A stretch of DNA of 64,000 nt from Promethearchaeota archaeon (GTDB lineage Archaea; Asgardarchaeota; Lokiarchaeia; Sigyniarchaeales; SOKP01), in NCBI GenBank assembly GCA_016839555.1, contig JAEOUA010000003.1:62001-126000 (forward strand), given 5' to 3'. Numbering within the stretch: the first letter of the stretch is position 1; each line of letters begins with the position of its first letter. The notes under the pieces were generated by a model. That model made no database searches. It had not been told where the DNA came from and saw only the letters and a list, made by a program, of their open reading frames with translations. Below are positions 9,342 to 18,609 of this stretch, piece by piece. The translations under genes were made by a program, and so were the position numbers.

Positions 9342-10682
9342 TTAATAATTTTTCTTAAATTTTCCAATAAAAAAACCTTTTGTAGCATTGGTTGATGGAA
9401 ATAATCGCCCCGTCCCTGAGATTATTTTATCATTAATTCTATAGCTTGAAGAGATATAGTTTGGTAAAGGAAGAGGATCTAATCTATCTAAAAATTTTAA
9501 AATTTGAAGTTCCCCTTCTTGTGGATAAAAACTACAAGTGGAATAAATTAAATCTCCCCCTTGTTTTAACATATTTATAGCTGATTGAAGCAATTTCTCT
9601 TGTAATATTGTATTCTGATGTAAAAAGGAGTTATTTTGCCGCCACTTTAATTCAGGATTAGAAGAAAATGCTCCATTCCCGGTACAAGGGGCATCAAGGA
9701 GGATTTTATCGAATTGTTTCCCCTTTTTTAATGAAAAACTTATACTATCTGTATTTATAATTGAGATATTTGACATTTGATATAAATTAAAAAGTGATTT
9801 CATTATTTTTACTCTATTTATCTGAAATTCTGCAGCAACTAATTGAGAGCTATCTTGTAAAAATTGATTGATTATACTAGCTTTCATTCCCGGTCCTGCA
9901 CACATATCACATATTATGTTATCTTTTAATGGTCTTAATAGATTTGCAGTGTAGATTGAGGCTTTATCGAGAATTATTATATTTCCATTTTTATTGAAAT
10001 CACTATTTATTAAATCATTTTTATAAGAAAAGGGTATTTGGTAAATATATTCCACATTTTTATCATTTCTATAAGGAATTTTTATGTTTTTCAAAGATTT
10101 TTTGACTTTTTGCGATAATTCTTTATAATTTTTTTCGGATTTAGTATTTATGATAAAATATAAATTTAATTCTTCAGGAGAATTCATTAATTTTAAATTT
10201 TCTTTTAAAAAGTTAAAATCTAGGTAGGGTTTTATTTGTTTTATAAAAAAGGTCGGAATTGCTTCTGTTATGCTTAGCTTTTCAATAGGCGTTTTATTTT
10301 TAAGAGCTTTTTTCCAAGAAAATGTTTTTAATTTATTATAAAGATTAGTAAGGTTCTTTTTACTTAATTTAAAAGGAATTTTCATGAAAAAGCTTTTCAT
10401 TTCCTTTAAAATTTCTTTTAAAGAAACTCGTTCCCAAACAATTCGATAGACAATATATAAATAAAGAGCTTTTCTGACTCGAGTTAATTTTGCTTTTTTG
10501 CCTAAGGCACTAAGAGTATAATTAAGGATAAAATTGATTTTATTGAAATATCGGAGAATTTCCATATAGTAGTGAAATATAATATGATTTTGACGGTTTA
10601 CTTCTGATAATTGAGTAGGGTTACCCTTTAAGAATTGTTGGATTATAGGTAGTAACCTTTCTATTGATTTCTTATCTGGCAA
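9342..10682 (-). CDS. RsmB/NOP2-family RNA m5C methyltransferase
   Basis: 446 residues. The C-terminal half has the complete SAM-dependent m5C RNA methyltransferase set: CDMCAGPGMKASI (motif I), DKILLDAPCTGNG (motif IV with the Pro-Cys dyad) and YSTCSFYPQEGE (motif VI with the nucleophilic Thr-Cys), and ends with GRLFPSTNATKGFFIGKF. The N-terminal approximately 130 residues are helical and NusB-like (YLYIVYRIVWERVSLKEIL). A middle segment of strands matches the RsmF/NOP ferredoxin-like linker. It methylates cytosine C5 in rRNA or tRNA; the target site cannot be told from sequence. Confidence 0.87.
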   Translation of the reverse strand: MPDKKSIERLLPIIQQFLKGNPTQLSEVNRQNHIIFHYYMEILRYFNKINFILNYTLSALGKKAKLTRVRKALYLYIVYRIVWERVSLKEILKEMKSFFMKIPFKLSKKNLTNLYNKLKTFSWKKALKNKTPIEKLSITEAIPTFFIKQIKPYLDFNFLKENLKLMNSPEELNLYFIINTKSEKNYKELSQKVKKSLKNIKIPYRNDKNVEYIYQIPFSYKNDLINSDFNKNGNIIILDKASIYTANLLRPLKDNIICDMCAGPGMKASIINQFLQDSSQLVAAEFQINRVKIMKSLFNLYQMSNISIINTDSISFSLKKGKQFDKILLDAPCTGNGAFSSNPELKWRQNNSFLHQNTILQEKLLQSAINMLKQGGDLIYSTCSFYPQEGELQILKFLDRLDPLPLPNYISSSYRINDKIISGTGRLFPSTNATKGFFIGKFKKNY

Positions 10683-10780
10683 TATTATGAAAGAAAATTA
10701 TTATTTGATTCTCTGAGCTTTTAGAAAAAGAAGTTTAGGAGATTATAAAAAATTAATCTTCAAAAATTATAAATCTCGGT

Positions 10781-11482
10781 TTATATTAGAATTTTAATAG
10801 CTTTTCTTTGTAATTCCTGAAAGGGCTCAGGTATCTCTAGTAATTTATTATGAATTATATTGAGAACTTTTAATGATTTTAAATCAGTAACTGTATTTGG
10901 AATGCTTCTTAAATTATTAAAGCTGAGATCTAATTCTTCTAGATTCTCTAATTTATGTATGCTAGGAGAAATACTCTTTAAGTTATTGCCAATTAAATCT
11001 AAAATTTTTAAGGAAGATAATGAAAATATGAACTCTGGGAGCTCTTCAATATGATTCCATGATAAATTTAAATTTTTTAAGAATTTTAAATAATTAATTT
11101 CTTCTGGAATTTTCATTAAATCACACATATATAGGCTAAGACCAGTTATGTTCCCTTTTTCAATCATGAAGCCCAATGAGTTACATTTCATAACGGGAAT
11201 AATATTTAATTTGAATTTAAGCCTTTTTTCTATAATATCTATTGCTTTTTTCTCTATTTCATTGAGTTGCTCTCTCTGTTTTTTTAATTTTCGTTCTTTT
11301 TTCAATCTATTATAACATAAACAGCAATAAAACTCTATATGGCTATTTTCCCATAATTGAATTAATCTTTTTTTAGAGAGACTCCTATTTCTTATTATAA
11401 ATTCTCCAATTTCTATAGGTCTATTACATTTATAGCATCTTCTCTTCCTATATCGTTTTTCCTCCTCAAACCGATAACTCAT
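10781..11482 (-). CDS. Zinc-finger leucine-rich-repeat protein
   Basis: 233 residues. Residues 14-60 hold two Cys pairs (CYKCNRP and CCLCYNR) forming a probable zinc knuckle. A basic helical stretch follows (LKKERKLKKQREQLNEIEKK). From about residue 115 there are at least four leucine-rich repeats of the ribonuclease-inhibitor-like/SDS22-like type, for example LKNLNLSWNHIEELPEFI, LKILDLIGNNLKSI and LEELDLSFNNLRSI. No signal peptide is present, so it is likely a cytosolic protein-interaction scaffold. The union of a zinc knuckle with LRRs is unusual in prokaryotes and fits the Asgard habit of eukaryote-like interaction domains. No enzymatic domain is seen. Confidence 0.75.
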   Translation of the reverse strand: MSYRFEEEKRYRKRRCYKCNRPIEIGEFIIRNRSLSKKRLIQLWENSHIEFYCCLCYNRLKKERKLKKQREQLNEIEKKAIDIIEKRLKFKLNIIPVMKCNSLGFMIEKGNITGLSLYMCDLMKIPEEINYLKFLKNLNLSWNHIEELPEFIFSLSSLKILDLIGNNLKSISPSIHKLENLEELDLSFNNLRSIPNTVTDLKSLKVLNIIHNKLLEIPEPFQELQRKAIKILI

Positions 11483-11539
11483 ATTATACTAAAAACGTTT
11501 TTTTATTAAAATTTTTTTAAAAAGATAAAAAAAAGGAAA

Positions 11540-12289
11540 TTAAGTTGGTATACGCTTTATTAACCATTTTGGCATTACTAATGAAAAATACGAAAATAGA
11601 ATAAATAAAATTACGAAGATCCAACCAATATAGATAAATATTGAATATCCCGGGTGATCGAAAAATACAATTAATACATTCTCTAATATATTGCACGAAA
11701 AAAAGGCGACCATACATAAAACGGAAAGGGCATACAATAAGAAACCAACTCTGACTTTTTTATCCTCAGCTTCACTCTGAGCTTTCAAACTTATAATTGC
11801 AATTGATAAATAGATTGCCATTGAATATATAGTGAATGATAGGGTAGAAAATATTCTAATACTGACTTCACCAACATAATCTTCTTGTGGAACACCCCAC
11901 CAGTTCCATGGTAATAATAAAATTATGCTTAAAATTATCCCTATGATAATTATGAAGTATATTGCGTTGCCTGATTTCTCAGTTATTTCATTTGTAAATC
12001 TGAATAATAAAATATCTGCTACTATTACGCTTACATAAGCAAGAGGAAATGTCATTCGATAAATTTCTTTAAAATAACCAGTGATGATTGTTTCTAGTAG
12101 TCCAATTGCTAAAAAACTTAATGCAATAATAAGAGAAATAAAAACCAAACCTAAAATAAGCGGTAATTTACTTTTTCTCTCTTTCCATTTATTGAACATC
12201 TTTATTGTGATAAATATACCAAAAGCGATTAGAATAAAATAAACAATCAATAATGCGGGAACCCCGGGATTCATAGGTGTATACGACAT
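11540..12289 (-). CDS. Seven-helix membrane protein, unknown
   Basis: 249 residues with about seven hydrophobic helices (starting near residues 12, 42, 80, 108, 145, 180 and 215) and short charged loops (KWKERKSK, KAQSEAEDKK). It has no recognised catalytic motif. The number of helices and length resemble 7TM receptor-type sensors without an attached signalling domain, but this is only topology. It is divergent from the membrane-bound amidohydrolase gene 95 bases away, so they may share a regulatory region. Confidence 0.65.
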   Translation of the reverse strand: MSYTPMNPGVPALLIVYFILIAFGIFITIKMFNKWKERKSKLPLILGLVFISLIIALSFLAIGLLETIITGYFKEIYRMTFPLAYVSVIVADILLFRFTNEITEKSGNAIYFIIIIGIILSIILLLPWNWWGVPQEDYVGEVSIRIFSTLSFTIYSMAIYLSIAIISLKAQSEAEDKKVRVGFLLYALSVLCMVAFFSCNILENVLIVFFDHPGYSIFIYIGWIFVILFILFSYFSLVMPKWLIKRIPT

Positions 12290-12384
12290 AAAATTAGCTT
12301 TTAAGATTGTAGATTAAATTTAATTATTAATAAATATAAGATTAATATTAATCTTTAACAAATATAAAATTAATCCTATTATTA

Positions 12385-14133
12385 TTGGTAAAAAAAATGA
12401 ACGAGAAAGAAGGAAAAATAAAAATTATTAGAATCAGTGGTTTAATGGTATTCTATTTCATATTATTAGTTACTATATTAGCTTGGATTACATACGGTAC
12501 TTTACAAGGAGTCTTTGGAATGCTTTCTTACCTAATCATCGGTTTAATAAACTTCTATCCATGGATTATTCCGATTATTGGAATCCCTCTTGGTATATTA
12601 AATTTTCTAGGCATAATTGGTCCTGATATGTACAATTTCACCCTTAGCTTAGCACATCTTAATTCTTCTTGGATGTCTATAACTTGGTTTTGGTTTATTT
12701 TAGTAATTGGGAATATTATAGATATAATACTAACGCTCTTAATTATATTAAGAGTAGTCGAATTAATAACCGGGAAAAAAGAACCAAAAACGGATTATGC
12801 TTTGATTAATTGTACGATAATAGATGGGGATAAAAATAGTAAAACTATCAATAATGGAGTAATTTTAATAAAAAACATAGTGGATGAGGAAACTGATGAA
12901 TTACCAGGGAAAATTGTTGCTGTCGGTCAAAAAGAGGATATAGAAGTTCCTGAAAATTATAAAACAATTGATTTAAAAGGAAAATATATATTACCTGGAT
13001 TGATAAATGCTCATTGTCACTTAACCGGAAGCGGAAAGCCTACCTTTTTAATGAAATTAAGCGATAAATGGTTGAATAGATTTATAAGGATCCTCGGAAC
13101 TCCATTAGGAATGATTCTACTGAAATCAATGATGAAAAAGAATGCATTAAATGCATTAAATGCCGGAATAACAACAATGAAAACGATGAGTGATCCAATT
13201 TATATGGATCTTAAGGTGAGAGATGATATAAATGAAGGAAAATATCTCGGACCACGATTGATATGTGCTGGGAAAGGTATTTGTATCACTGGAGGTCATG
13301 GGGGCGTTATGGCTTACATAGCAGATTCTATACCTGAAATTAGGAAAGCAGTAAGACAGAATCTTCGAGAAGGAGTGGATTTCATTAAGATATTAAGTAC
13401 GGGAGGGGTAATGGATGCTGAAAAAATTGGAGAAGCAGGACGCCCTCAAATGACAATTGAAGAGATTAAAAATGCCTGTTTCGAAGGACATAGAGGAAAT
13501 CTTTTAGTCGCAACTCATTGTGAATCCACCAAAGGAATAGAAGAAGCATTGGAGGGAGGAGTGGATTCAATTGAACATGGTGCAGCAATACTCGATGAAT
13601 TAATTCCATTATTTAAAGATAATCCAAATTCATTAAGAGGGTATACTTATTTAACCCCTACTATCTCAGCTGGAATGGGATTGGCAGCGCTGCCAAAGGA
13701 GGAAACCAAGATCACAGATATAAAAAAGCAAAACGCGGTTCTTATTGAGAAAGGAATGATTCAGGGTCTGCAGAAGGCATATCAATCAGGAATCAGATTT
13801 GGAGTAGGAACAGATGCTTCAGTTCCCTATTCTTTACATTATGAGGTATGGAAGGAATTATATTATTTTACTAAATATACTGGAATGTCTAATCAAGAAG
13901 CTATTTATTATGGAACAAAAAATAATGCTGAACTTCTGGGGATTGATGATGAAACGGGCAGCGTGGAAGAAGGCAAATTCGCAGATCTGATTGTCTTGAA
14001 AAAAGATCCATTGGAAGAGATTGAAGCATTAGCTGACGTTGATCACGTTTTCATTAAAGGGTATTTTATTAAAAATCCGAAGGTAAAGAAGATAAAAGGC
14101 TTAGAAGAATTCGAGCCAATAGAAATTCAATAA
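12385..14133 (+). CDS. Membrane-anchored amidohydrolase (prolidase/imidazolonepropionase-like)
   Basis: 582 residues. The first 130 contain three or four hydrophobic helices (VFYFILLVTILAWITYG, IPIIGIPLGILNFLGIIG, IIDIILTLLIILRVVELI). A full binuclear metal amidohydrolase follows: NAHCHLTGSG (HxH), FIKILSTGGVMD (candidate bridging Lys), ATHCES, SIEHGAAI and GVGTDASVPY (catalytic Asp), ending with the usual GSVEEGKFADLIVLKKDP. The family hydrolyses dipeptides, amides or cyclic amides. The listed start is TTG at 12385; the ATG at 12397 (MNEKEGK) is the more likely real start. The catalytic domain should face the cytosol if the helices are even in number. The downstream CPBP-like membrane protein follows after 70 bases. 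Confidence 0.85.
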   Translation: MVKKMNEKEGKIKIIRISGLMVFYFILLVTILAWITYGTLQGVFGMLSYLIIGLINFYPWIIPIIGIPLGILNFLGIIGPDMYNFTLSLAHLNSSWMSITWFWFILVIGNIIDIILTLLIILRVVELITGKKEPKTDYALINCTIIDGDKNSKTINNGVILIKNIVDEETDELPGKIVAVGQKEDIEVPENYKTIDLKGKYILPGLINAHCHLTGSGKPTFLMKLSDKWLNRFIRILGTPLGMILLKSMMKKNALNALNAGITTMKTMSDPIYMDLKVRDDINEGKYLGPRLICAGKGICITGGHGGVMAYIADSIPEIRKAVRQNLREGVDFIKILSTGGVMDAEKIGEAGRPQMTIEEIKNACFEGHRGNLLVATHCESTKGIEEALEGGVDSIEHGAAILDELIPLFKDNPNSLRGYTYLTPTISAGMGLAALPKEETKITDIKKQNAVLIEKGMIQGLQKAYQSGIRFGVGTDASVPYSLHYEVWKELYYFTKYTGMSNQEAIYYGTKNNAELLGIDDETGSVEEGKFADLIVLKKDPLEEIEALADVDHVFIKGYFIKNPKVKKIKGLEEFEPIEIQ

Positions 14134-14203
14134 ATCTAAGGGTTTCAAAATACAATAATTGGTCTAATAATCACTTAAAAGTAATTATATCTATTAAAGA
14201 TTT

Positions 14204-14923
14204 ATGAATGAGGTAGATTCTAACAAGGAATATGAGAAATTTTATTTAAATCCAAAATTCCAATTAATAACAACCTATATTTGGTTTTTTATAGGAGCCC
14301 TTATAGTTATTTTAATCTTTATAATACTTTCCGGATTTAATATTAGCGTGGCTATGAGTACTATACAAAATAATCCGCATCTCTATATTTTCATAGAATT
14401 TTCTTCCGTCGGGTTATTGCCAATTATATATGTTCTTGTTTCAAAAGATAGAATTTCTAAATATGGTGTTAATGCAGAAAATCTGGTAAAATCAATTTCC
14501 ATTTCATTTCTAATGGTTCTAATATATTTTCTCTTAGGATATCTTATAAATGGCAAAATAATGACCTATGAACCATATGATTTCAATTTAGAATTACCGT
14601 GGAATTTATTTTTTGGAATAGGGGGAATTATTGTATGGGGGCTACTTGAGGCTTTTTTCTTTATTTGGCTTATTGATAAAACAAATGATGCCTTTTTTTT
14701 CGAAGATAAAAAGTTAATAGTAAGTGCATTAATTACATCATTGATATTTGGTGTTTTATTACATCTTATTACGACAAGTGTATATAATGCGATCTATACA
14801 GGAATAATATTTCTCCTATTAAGTCTAATTTATGTGTATACAAAAAATTCCATAGGTCCAATAATCGCCTGGACTCTCTTAAATGGGCAAGTGTGGTTCA
14901 TAGGACAAATGATATTTGTCTAA
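14204..14923 (+). CDS. CPBP-like (CAAX-protease-related) membrane protein
   Basis: 239 residues with about six membrane helices. The C-terminal half resembles the CPBP intramembrane protease family: a helix with a Glu (GLLEAFFFIWLID), FGVLLHLITT with the F-x3-H pattern, and WTLLNGQVWF near the end. The family norm is two Glu plus R in the first motif; here only one Glu remains (LLEAFFF), so activity is doubtful. It lies directly downstream of the membrane amidohydrolase gene on the same strand, which may mean a shared task in peptide or lipid-peptide processing, an inference from position only. Confidence 0.6.
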   Translation: MNEVDSNKEYEKFYLNPKFQLITTYIWFFIGALIVILIFIILSGFNISVAMSTIQNNPHLYIFIEFSSVGLLPIIYVLVSKDRISKYGVNAENLVKSISISFLMVLIYFLLGYLINGKIMTYEPYDFNLELPWNLFFGIGGIIVWGLLEAFFFIWLIDKTNDAFFFEDKKLIVSALITSLIFGVLLHLITTSVYNAIYTGIIFLLLSLIYVYTKNSIGPIIAWTLLNGQVWFIGQMIFV

Positions 14924-14982
14924 ATTATATAAAAATTTGAAAGATATATTTTATAATTTTTAATATATGGTTCTTAAGGTTT

Positions 14983-15849
14983 TTAAATGATATTAAAGGA
15001 CTTTAATAGTTTTTGAGCATTTTTAATAAATATTCCTTCCTTAAAACTTTCAGGGATTGGTAATTTTTCAATCGCGGGAATTATTTGATTCCAATGAGTT
15101 AAAGGATGGTCAGATGCGAATAAAACTTTATTATCTACGTTATAATCCATATACGCATCCCATGGAAAATATTGATAGAGAGCGGGATGAGCAGAAATAT
15201 CTACATAGACATTAGGATGCCTTGAAACAACGGAAAAGGTATCCCAGAACCATGGTGTTCCCATATGACCAAGAATAATTGTTAAATCAGGATATCGCAT
15301 TGCTAAATCATCGATCCGCATAGGATGACCATATTTCGCCTCTGAACCCGCTGTTGAAACCTGATGTCCGGCGTGTATCCATAATGGAATATTTAAATCA
15401 TTAATTTTTTTCCAAATAGGATTATATATTGGATCTTTTAAGTCAAATTTTTGGACTGGAGGAACCAGTTTAATTCCTTTTAATTCTAATGAACTTATGG
15501 CATAATCAAGCTGGTCAAGCGCATCTGGAGCCGGAGGATCTATTCCCGCAAATCCAATAAATCGATTAGGATACATTTCAACAAATTTTGCGATATCATC
15601 ATTAGTAACAAGAATAATATCATAGGCAGTTTTAACATTCATAGAGACGATAACTGCTTTTTCAATTTCAAACTGATCCATTAGTTCAATATAATTATGA
15701 ATAGAAAATTTTGTCGCAACATTTTGCAACATTACTTTCATTCTCTTTTTTCTTTTGGGATCGAGCCCCCACATCGCTTCAGCTACTTTACCTAGGTCCT
15801 CCCAAGTGGCTTCCTTACAAAACGGATGGATATGAACATCTATTTTCAT
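14983..15849 (-). CDS. Amidohydrolase 2 family metal-dependent hydrolase/decarboxylase
   Basis: 288-residue TIM-barrel protein of the amidohydrolase-related (ACMSD-like) family. Motifs: MKIDVHIHPF at the start (HxH), IHAGHQ near residue 165 and LGHMGTPWFW (metal His), then FASDHPLTHW near residue 250 (catalytic Asp). Family members hydrolyse or decarboxylate aromatic or carboxylated substrates. The region between (GFAGIDPPAPDALDQLDYA) is typical. The start is set by the metal-binding HIH lying at residues 6-8. Soluble, single gene, convergent with the CPBP-like gene. Confidence 0.85.
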   Translation of the reverse strand: MKIDVHIHPFCKEATWEDLGKVAEAMWGLDPKRKKRMKVMLQNVATKFSIHNYIELMDQFEIEKAVIVSMNVKTAYDIILVTNDDIAKFVEMYPNRFIGFAGIDPPAPDALDQLDYAISSLELKGIKLVPPVQKFDLKDPIYNPIWKKINDLNIPLWIHAGHQVSTAGSEAKYGHPMRIDDLAMRYPDLTIILGHMGTPWFWDTFSVVSRHPNVYVDISAHPALYQYFPWDAYMDYNVDNKVLFASDHPLTHWNQIIPAIEKLPIPESFKEGIFIKNAQKLLKSFNII

Positions 15850-15995
15850 TTTTAAATATTACCGATTTTATTAGATATGTTTAATTTAGTATAAAATAAA
15901 ATTTTATTCATTTTTAAATTCATTATTATCAATTTTTCAGAGAAATTAGATCTCATTTGGAAATCTTTTGAGGAGGATTTTAACCCTTGTATAAT

Positions 15996-17342
15996 TTATG
16001 AAAAATATAAAAAGTCATCCAAGGTTTTCTGTTTCCTAATAAAATTAATCAATTTACTATTGTGTTGCCATTGCTCTGGGTTAACAAGAAAATCTTTACT
16101 TAAATTATCAATAGCATCATTGAAATTATCTAAAACTTGAGGTTTTGAAGATTCCATGGCATTTTTAACCGTTTCACGAATAACCCAAACTCCAAGTGGA
16201 ACTATATATCCAGAAGAAACTTCTCGAAAAATTATAATTCTCGCCTGTCTATGTATTTGATAAAGGTATTCACAAACAGACTTGCGGGCTGCATAATAAG
16301 CTCCTGTTATATTACTCGCATAGGATTTTCTCCCTTGATAAAATTCAAAATCAGTTAAAATCTGAGGTTTATAGTCACTAATCTCTGCTTTAGGAGTTGG
16401 ATTCCATAAGGAATTTGGAGCCCAGACTTCATTCATCTCGAAGGTAAATTTTCCCGGAAATAATAAAATCTTGAAATGATTATCTAAATAAGCTGCTTCA
16501 AAAATTTTGAATTCACTAATCTCAGGAAATTTCTTTATTTCTTCAATTAATCGTTTTGAAGTAATATCATCAACCGCGGTGATTGTCCAACGCGTGGGTA
16601 CGAGTTTTCTTCTCCTTTTCTCCCCTAAAAGTCCCGCCGAGAAAACTCTCTGAATTGTCGATAAAGGAACATTTCCATCCATGTATAAATAATCTCCAAT
16701 GGCATCTTGGGCTTTTAGATCGGTATCAGATACACAGTATTCCACTTTTGGATCTACTTTCACATTTTCGGTAATTTCTATTTTATCGGTATATCCACTT
16801 GGACCCATTGGCAGCGAATGAGTATCAAACATCATCCTTAAACTTAATTTTTCAAACTTGGTTTCTGTATCAGTTGGATGAGCAGCCATAGACAGTAATT
16901 GAGAATTTTCTAATAATCGCTGGGTTTTTAATGGTGGTTTATTTTTTAAGGTTTGCTGTCCGACTTTCACATTTATCTTAAAATTACTTCTTACAAGGCT
17001 GCTTCGATAAGTCATTACTTTTGTAAGACTTTTACCAAACCATAACTCAGGAGCATCTAAAATGTGATATTTTTCTTTTGGAAAATTCATATTTTTAGAA
17101 AATGTCGAGAAGGGGATAAGAGGTCCAACGGCGACTTTTGGATAATTAAACCTTCCAACAAAAAATCCGGGAGGGCTAGCTCCGAAAATATCAATATTTC
17201 TTAAAGATTTTCCCACATCAAATGGAATAATTGATTTTAATACCGATTTCTTTAATAAAATTGGGCAGGTTTTTTTTCCGCAGAGAAGTTTTGCGCCCTT
17301 ACAGCGCACGCACAGATTTTTTTCTGTTGGAGGTCTGACCAA
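15996..17342 (-). CDS. nreA: Archaeal DNA repair protein NreA
   Basis: 448 residues, the usual length of the Nre family. The N-terminal zinc finger has four Cys (CVRCKGAKLLCGKKTC), followed by the conserved FGASPPGFFVGRFNYPKV and GPLIPF segments. The last residues, QKTLDDFLYF, fit a PCNA-interacting PIP box (Q-x2-L-x2-F-x-F-like), as described for NreA of Haloferax, which acts in repair of mitomycin-type lesions with PCNA. The middle region has DGNVPLSTIQRVFSAGLLGE and the catalytic-like TRWTITAVDD. Single gene with its own promoter region in the 150-base gap upstream. Confidence 0.88.
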   Translation of the reverse strand: MVRPPTEKNLCVRCKGAKLLCGKKTCPILLKKSVLKSIIPFDVGKSLRNIDIFGASPPGFFVGRFNYPKVAVGPLIPFSTFSKNMNFPKEKYHILDAPELWFGKSLTKVMTYRSSLVRSNFKINVKVGQQTLKNKPPLKTQRLLENSQLLSMAAHPTDTETKFEKLSLRMMFDTHSLPMGPSGYTDKIEITENVKVDPKVEYCVSDTDLKAQDAIGDYLYMDGNVPLSTIQRVFSAGLLGEKRRRKLVPTRWTITAVDDITSKRLIEEIKKFPEISEFKIFEAAYLDNHFKILLFPGKFTFEMNEVWAPNSLWNPTPKAEISDYKPQILTDFEFYQGRKSYASNITGAYYAARKSVCEYLYQIHRQARIIIFREVSSGYIVPLGVWVIRETVKNAMESSKPQVLDNFNDAIDNLSKDFLVNPEQWQHNSKLINFIRKQKTLDDFLYFS

Positions 17343-17493
17343 TTTTATTCTATCATCTCGATTTATTCTTTTAAATATGAATTTATTCTATCCCTAAGAA
17401 AATAAAAGAACTTATTTAAAAAAAATTATCAATTAAAAAATATAACCCTCAAAAAATGATTAATATCTTTTTATTTATAAGAAATTCAAGTGT

Positions 17494-18609
17494 TTATGTT
17501 TGAGATAAGAGATCAATCAAAGCACGTGGGATTTCAAGATAAGTTTCTACAGCAAAAAATTTACCACCACCTGCTTTAGCAATCTCTTTACACGTTTGGA
17601 TGCCCATATCAGCATCATTTTCGGGAGGCATCCCGATTACATGTAATTTCGGATATTTTTTAGCTATCTCCAGTGGATCATCCCCCCGATTGTAATTTCC
17701 ATCTGATATTAATATCCCAAATTCATTTTGTCTCTTACTTTTTAATCTCTTTAATTCTTTCAACCCCTTTTCAAGCCCAATAGAAATATTGGTAAATCCT
17801 ACGGCTTCAGAATCCAAAATCTCATCGATTATATTAGTGATGAGTTTATCTTCTGCCATTTTTTTTAAAACCATAGCTGTGGAGTTGAATAATATGATAG
17901 CATAATCCTCTTTTTCTAGATGATATGATAAAACAGAAGCGGTTAAGGCTGCGTTTAATAACAATCGGCCGTACATACTCCCACTTGTATCAAGAATTAA
18001 GGCAACCTTTCTTTTTTCTCGCTCTCTTTTTATTCCGTAAATATCTTTATAAGATAAGGTTTCATTATGAATTTTTAGTGGATTATGTTGGATTGTTTCA
18101 TCCAAATCAAATGAAACCATTCCCAAATGATAATAAGGTACAATTTTTCTTTTATATCCCTTAATTCCCCGACTAGTGATTTTATATGAAGTTTTTAAAA
18201 CACTTTGGCGTGCTAATCTTCTGAAAATTTTTTTATATTTTTCTGAGATTGGGCGCCTAATGAAAAAATATACTTCTGGCATAAAATCTGGAGATTCTTT
18301 TGCTTTTTCAGAGAAAAATTTCACGGCTTCTTCGCAATCAAGAGCATCAGAAGCCGCGTACACATTAGATTTTAATAATCCTCGGATAGCCTCGAGGTTT
18401 TTATATTGAATGGCTAAATAGGTTAATTCTTTAATCTGTTTATAATCAAGCGAATGGGCTAAATGTTGATAATAATCTGGTTTTTTCTTTCTCTTGCGTA
18501 TGATTTCATATTCTAATATCTTTTTATCGTCTGGAAGGTCAGTAAGCCTTACATGAAGCCGTTTATTTGTCTCCTCCTCTTCGGATTCTTCCTTAGAGAA
18601 ATCATCGAT
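17494..18609 (-). CDS. vWA-domain protein of a MoxR/vWA (CoxD/CoxE-like) pair; start not canonical
   Basis: The C-terminal vWA domain has a complete metal-ion-dependent adhesion site: VALILDTSGSM, the Thr of VGFTNISIG and ILISDGNYN. The first GTG/ATG in frame is a GTG at 18363, but the frame stays open and clearly protein-like up to a stop at 18625-18627. It adds an acidic stretch (DDFSKEESEEEETNKR) and helices (YYQHLAHSLDYKQIKELTY). No ATG, GTG or TTG exists in that part. The coordinates use an ATC at 18609 next to the moxR stop; a -1 frameshift from moxR is an alternative. Such vWA proteins act with a MoxR AAA+ ATPase to insert or remodel cofactors (CoxE in Mo-CO dehydrogenase maturation). 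The position at the end of a Moco gene run supports that. Confidence 0.7.
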   Translation of the reverse strand: MDDFSKEESEEEETNKRLHVRLTDLPDDKKILEYEIIRKRKKKPDYYQHLAHSLDYKQIKELTYLAIQYKNLEAIRGLLKSNVYAASDALDCEEAVKFFSEKAKESPDFMPEVYFFIRRPISEKYKKIFRRLARQSVLKTSYKITSRGIKGYKRKIVPYYHLGMVSFDLDETIQHNPLKIHNETLSYKDIYGIKREREKRKVALILDTSGSMYGRLLLNAALTASVLSYHLEKEDYAIILFNSTAMVLKKMAEDKLITNIIDEILDSEAVGFTNISIGLEKGLKELKRLKSKRQNEFGILISDGNYNRGDDPLEIAKKYPKLHVIGMPPENDADMGIQTCKEIAKAGGGKFFAVETYLEIPRALIDLLSQT

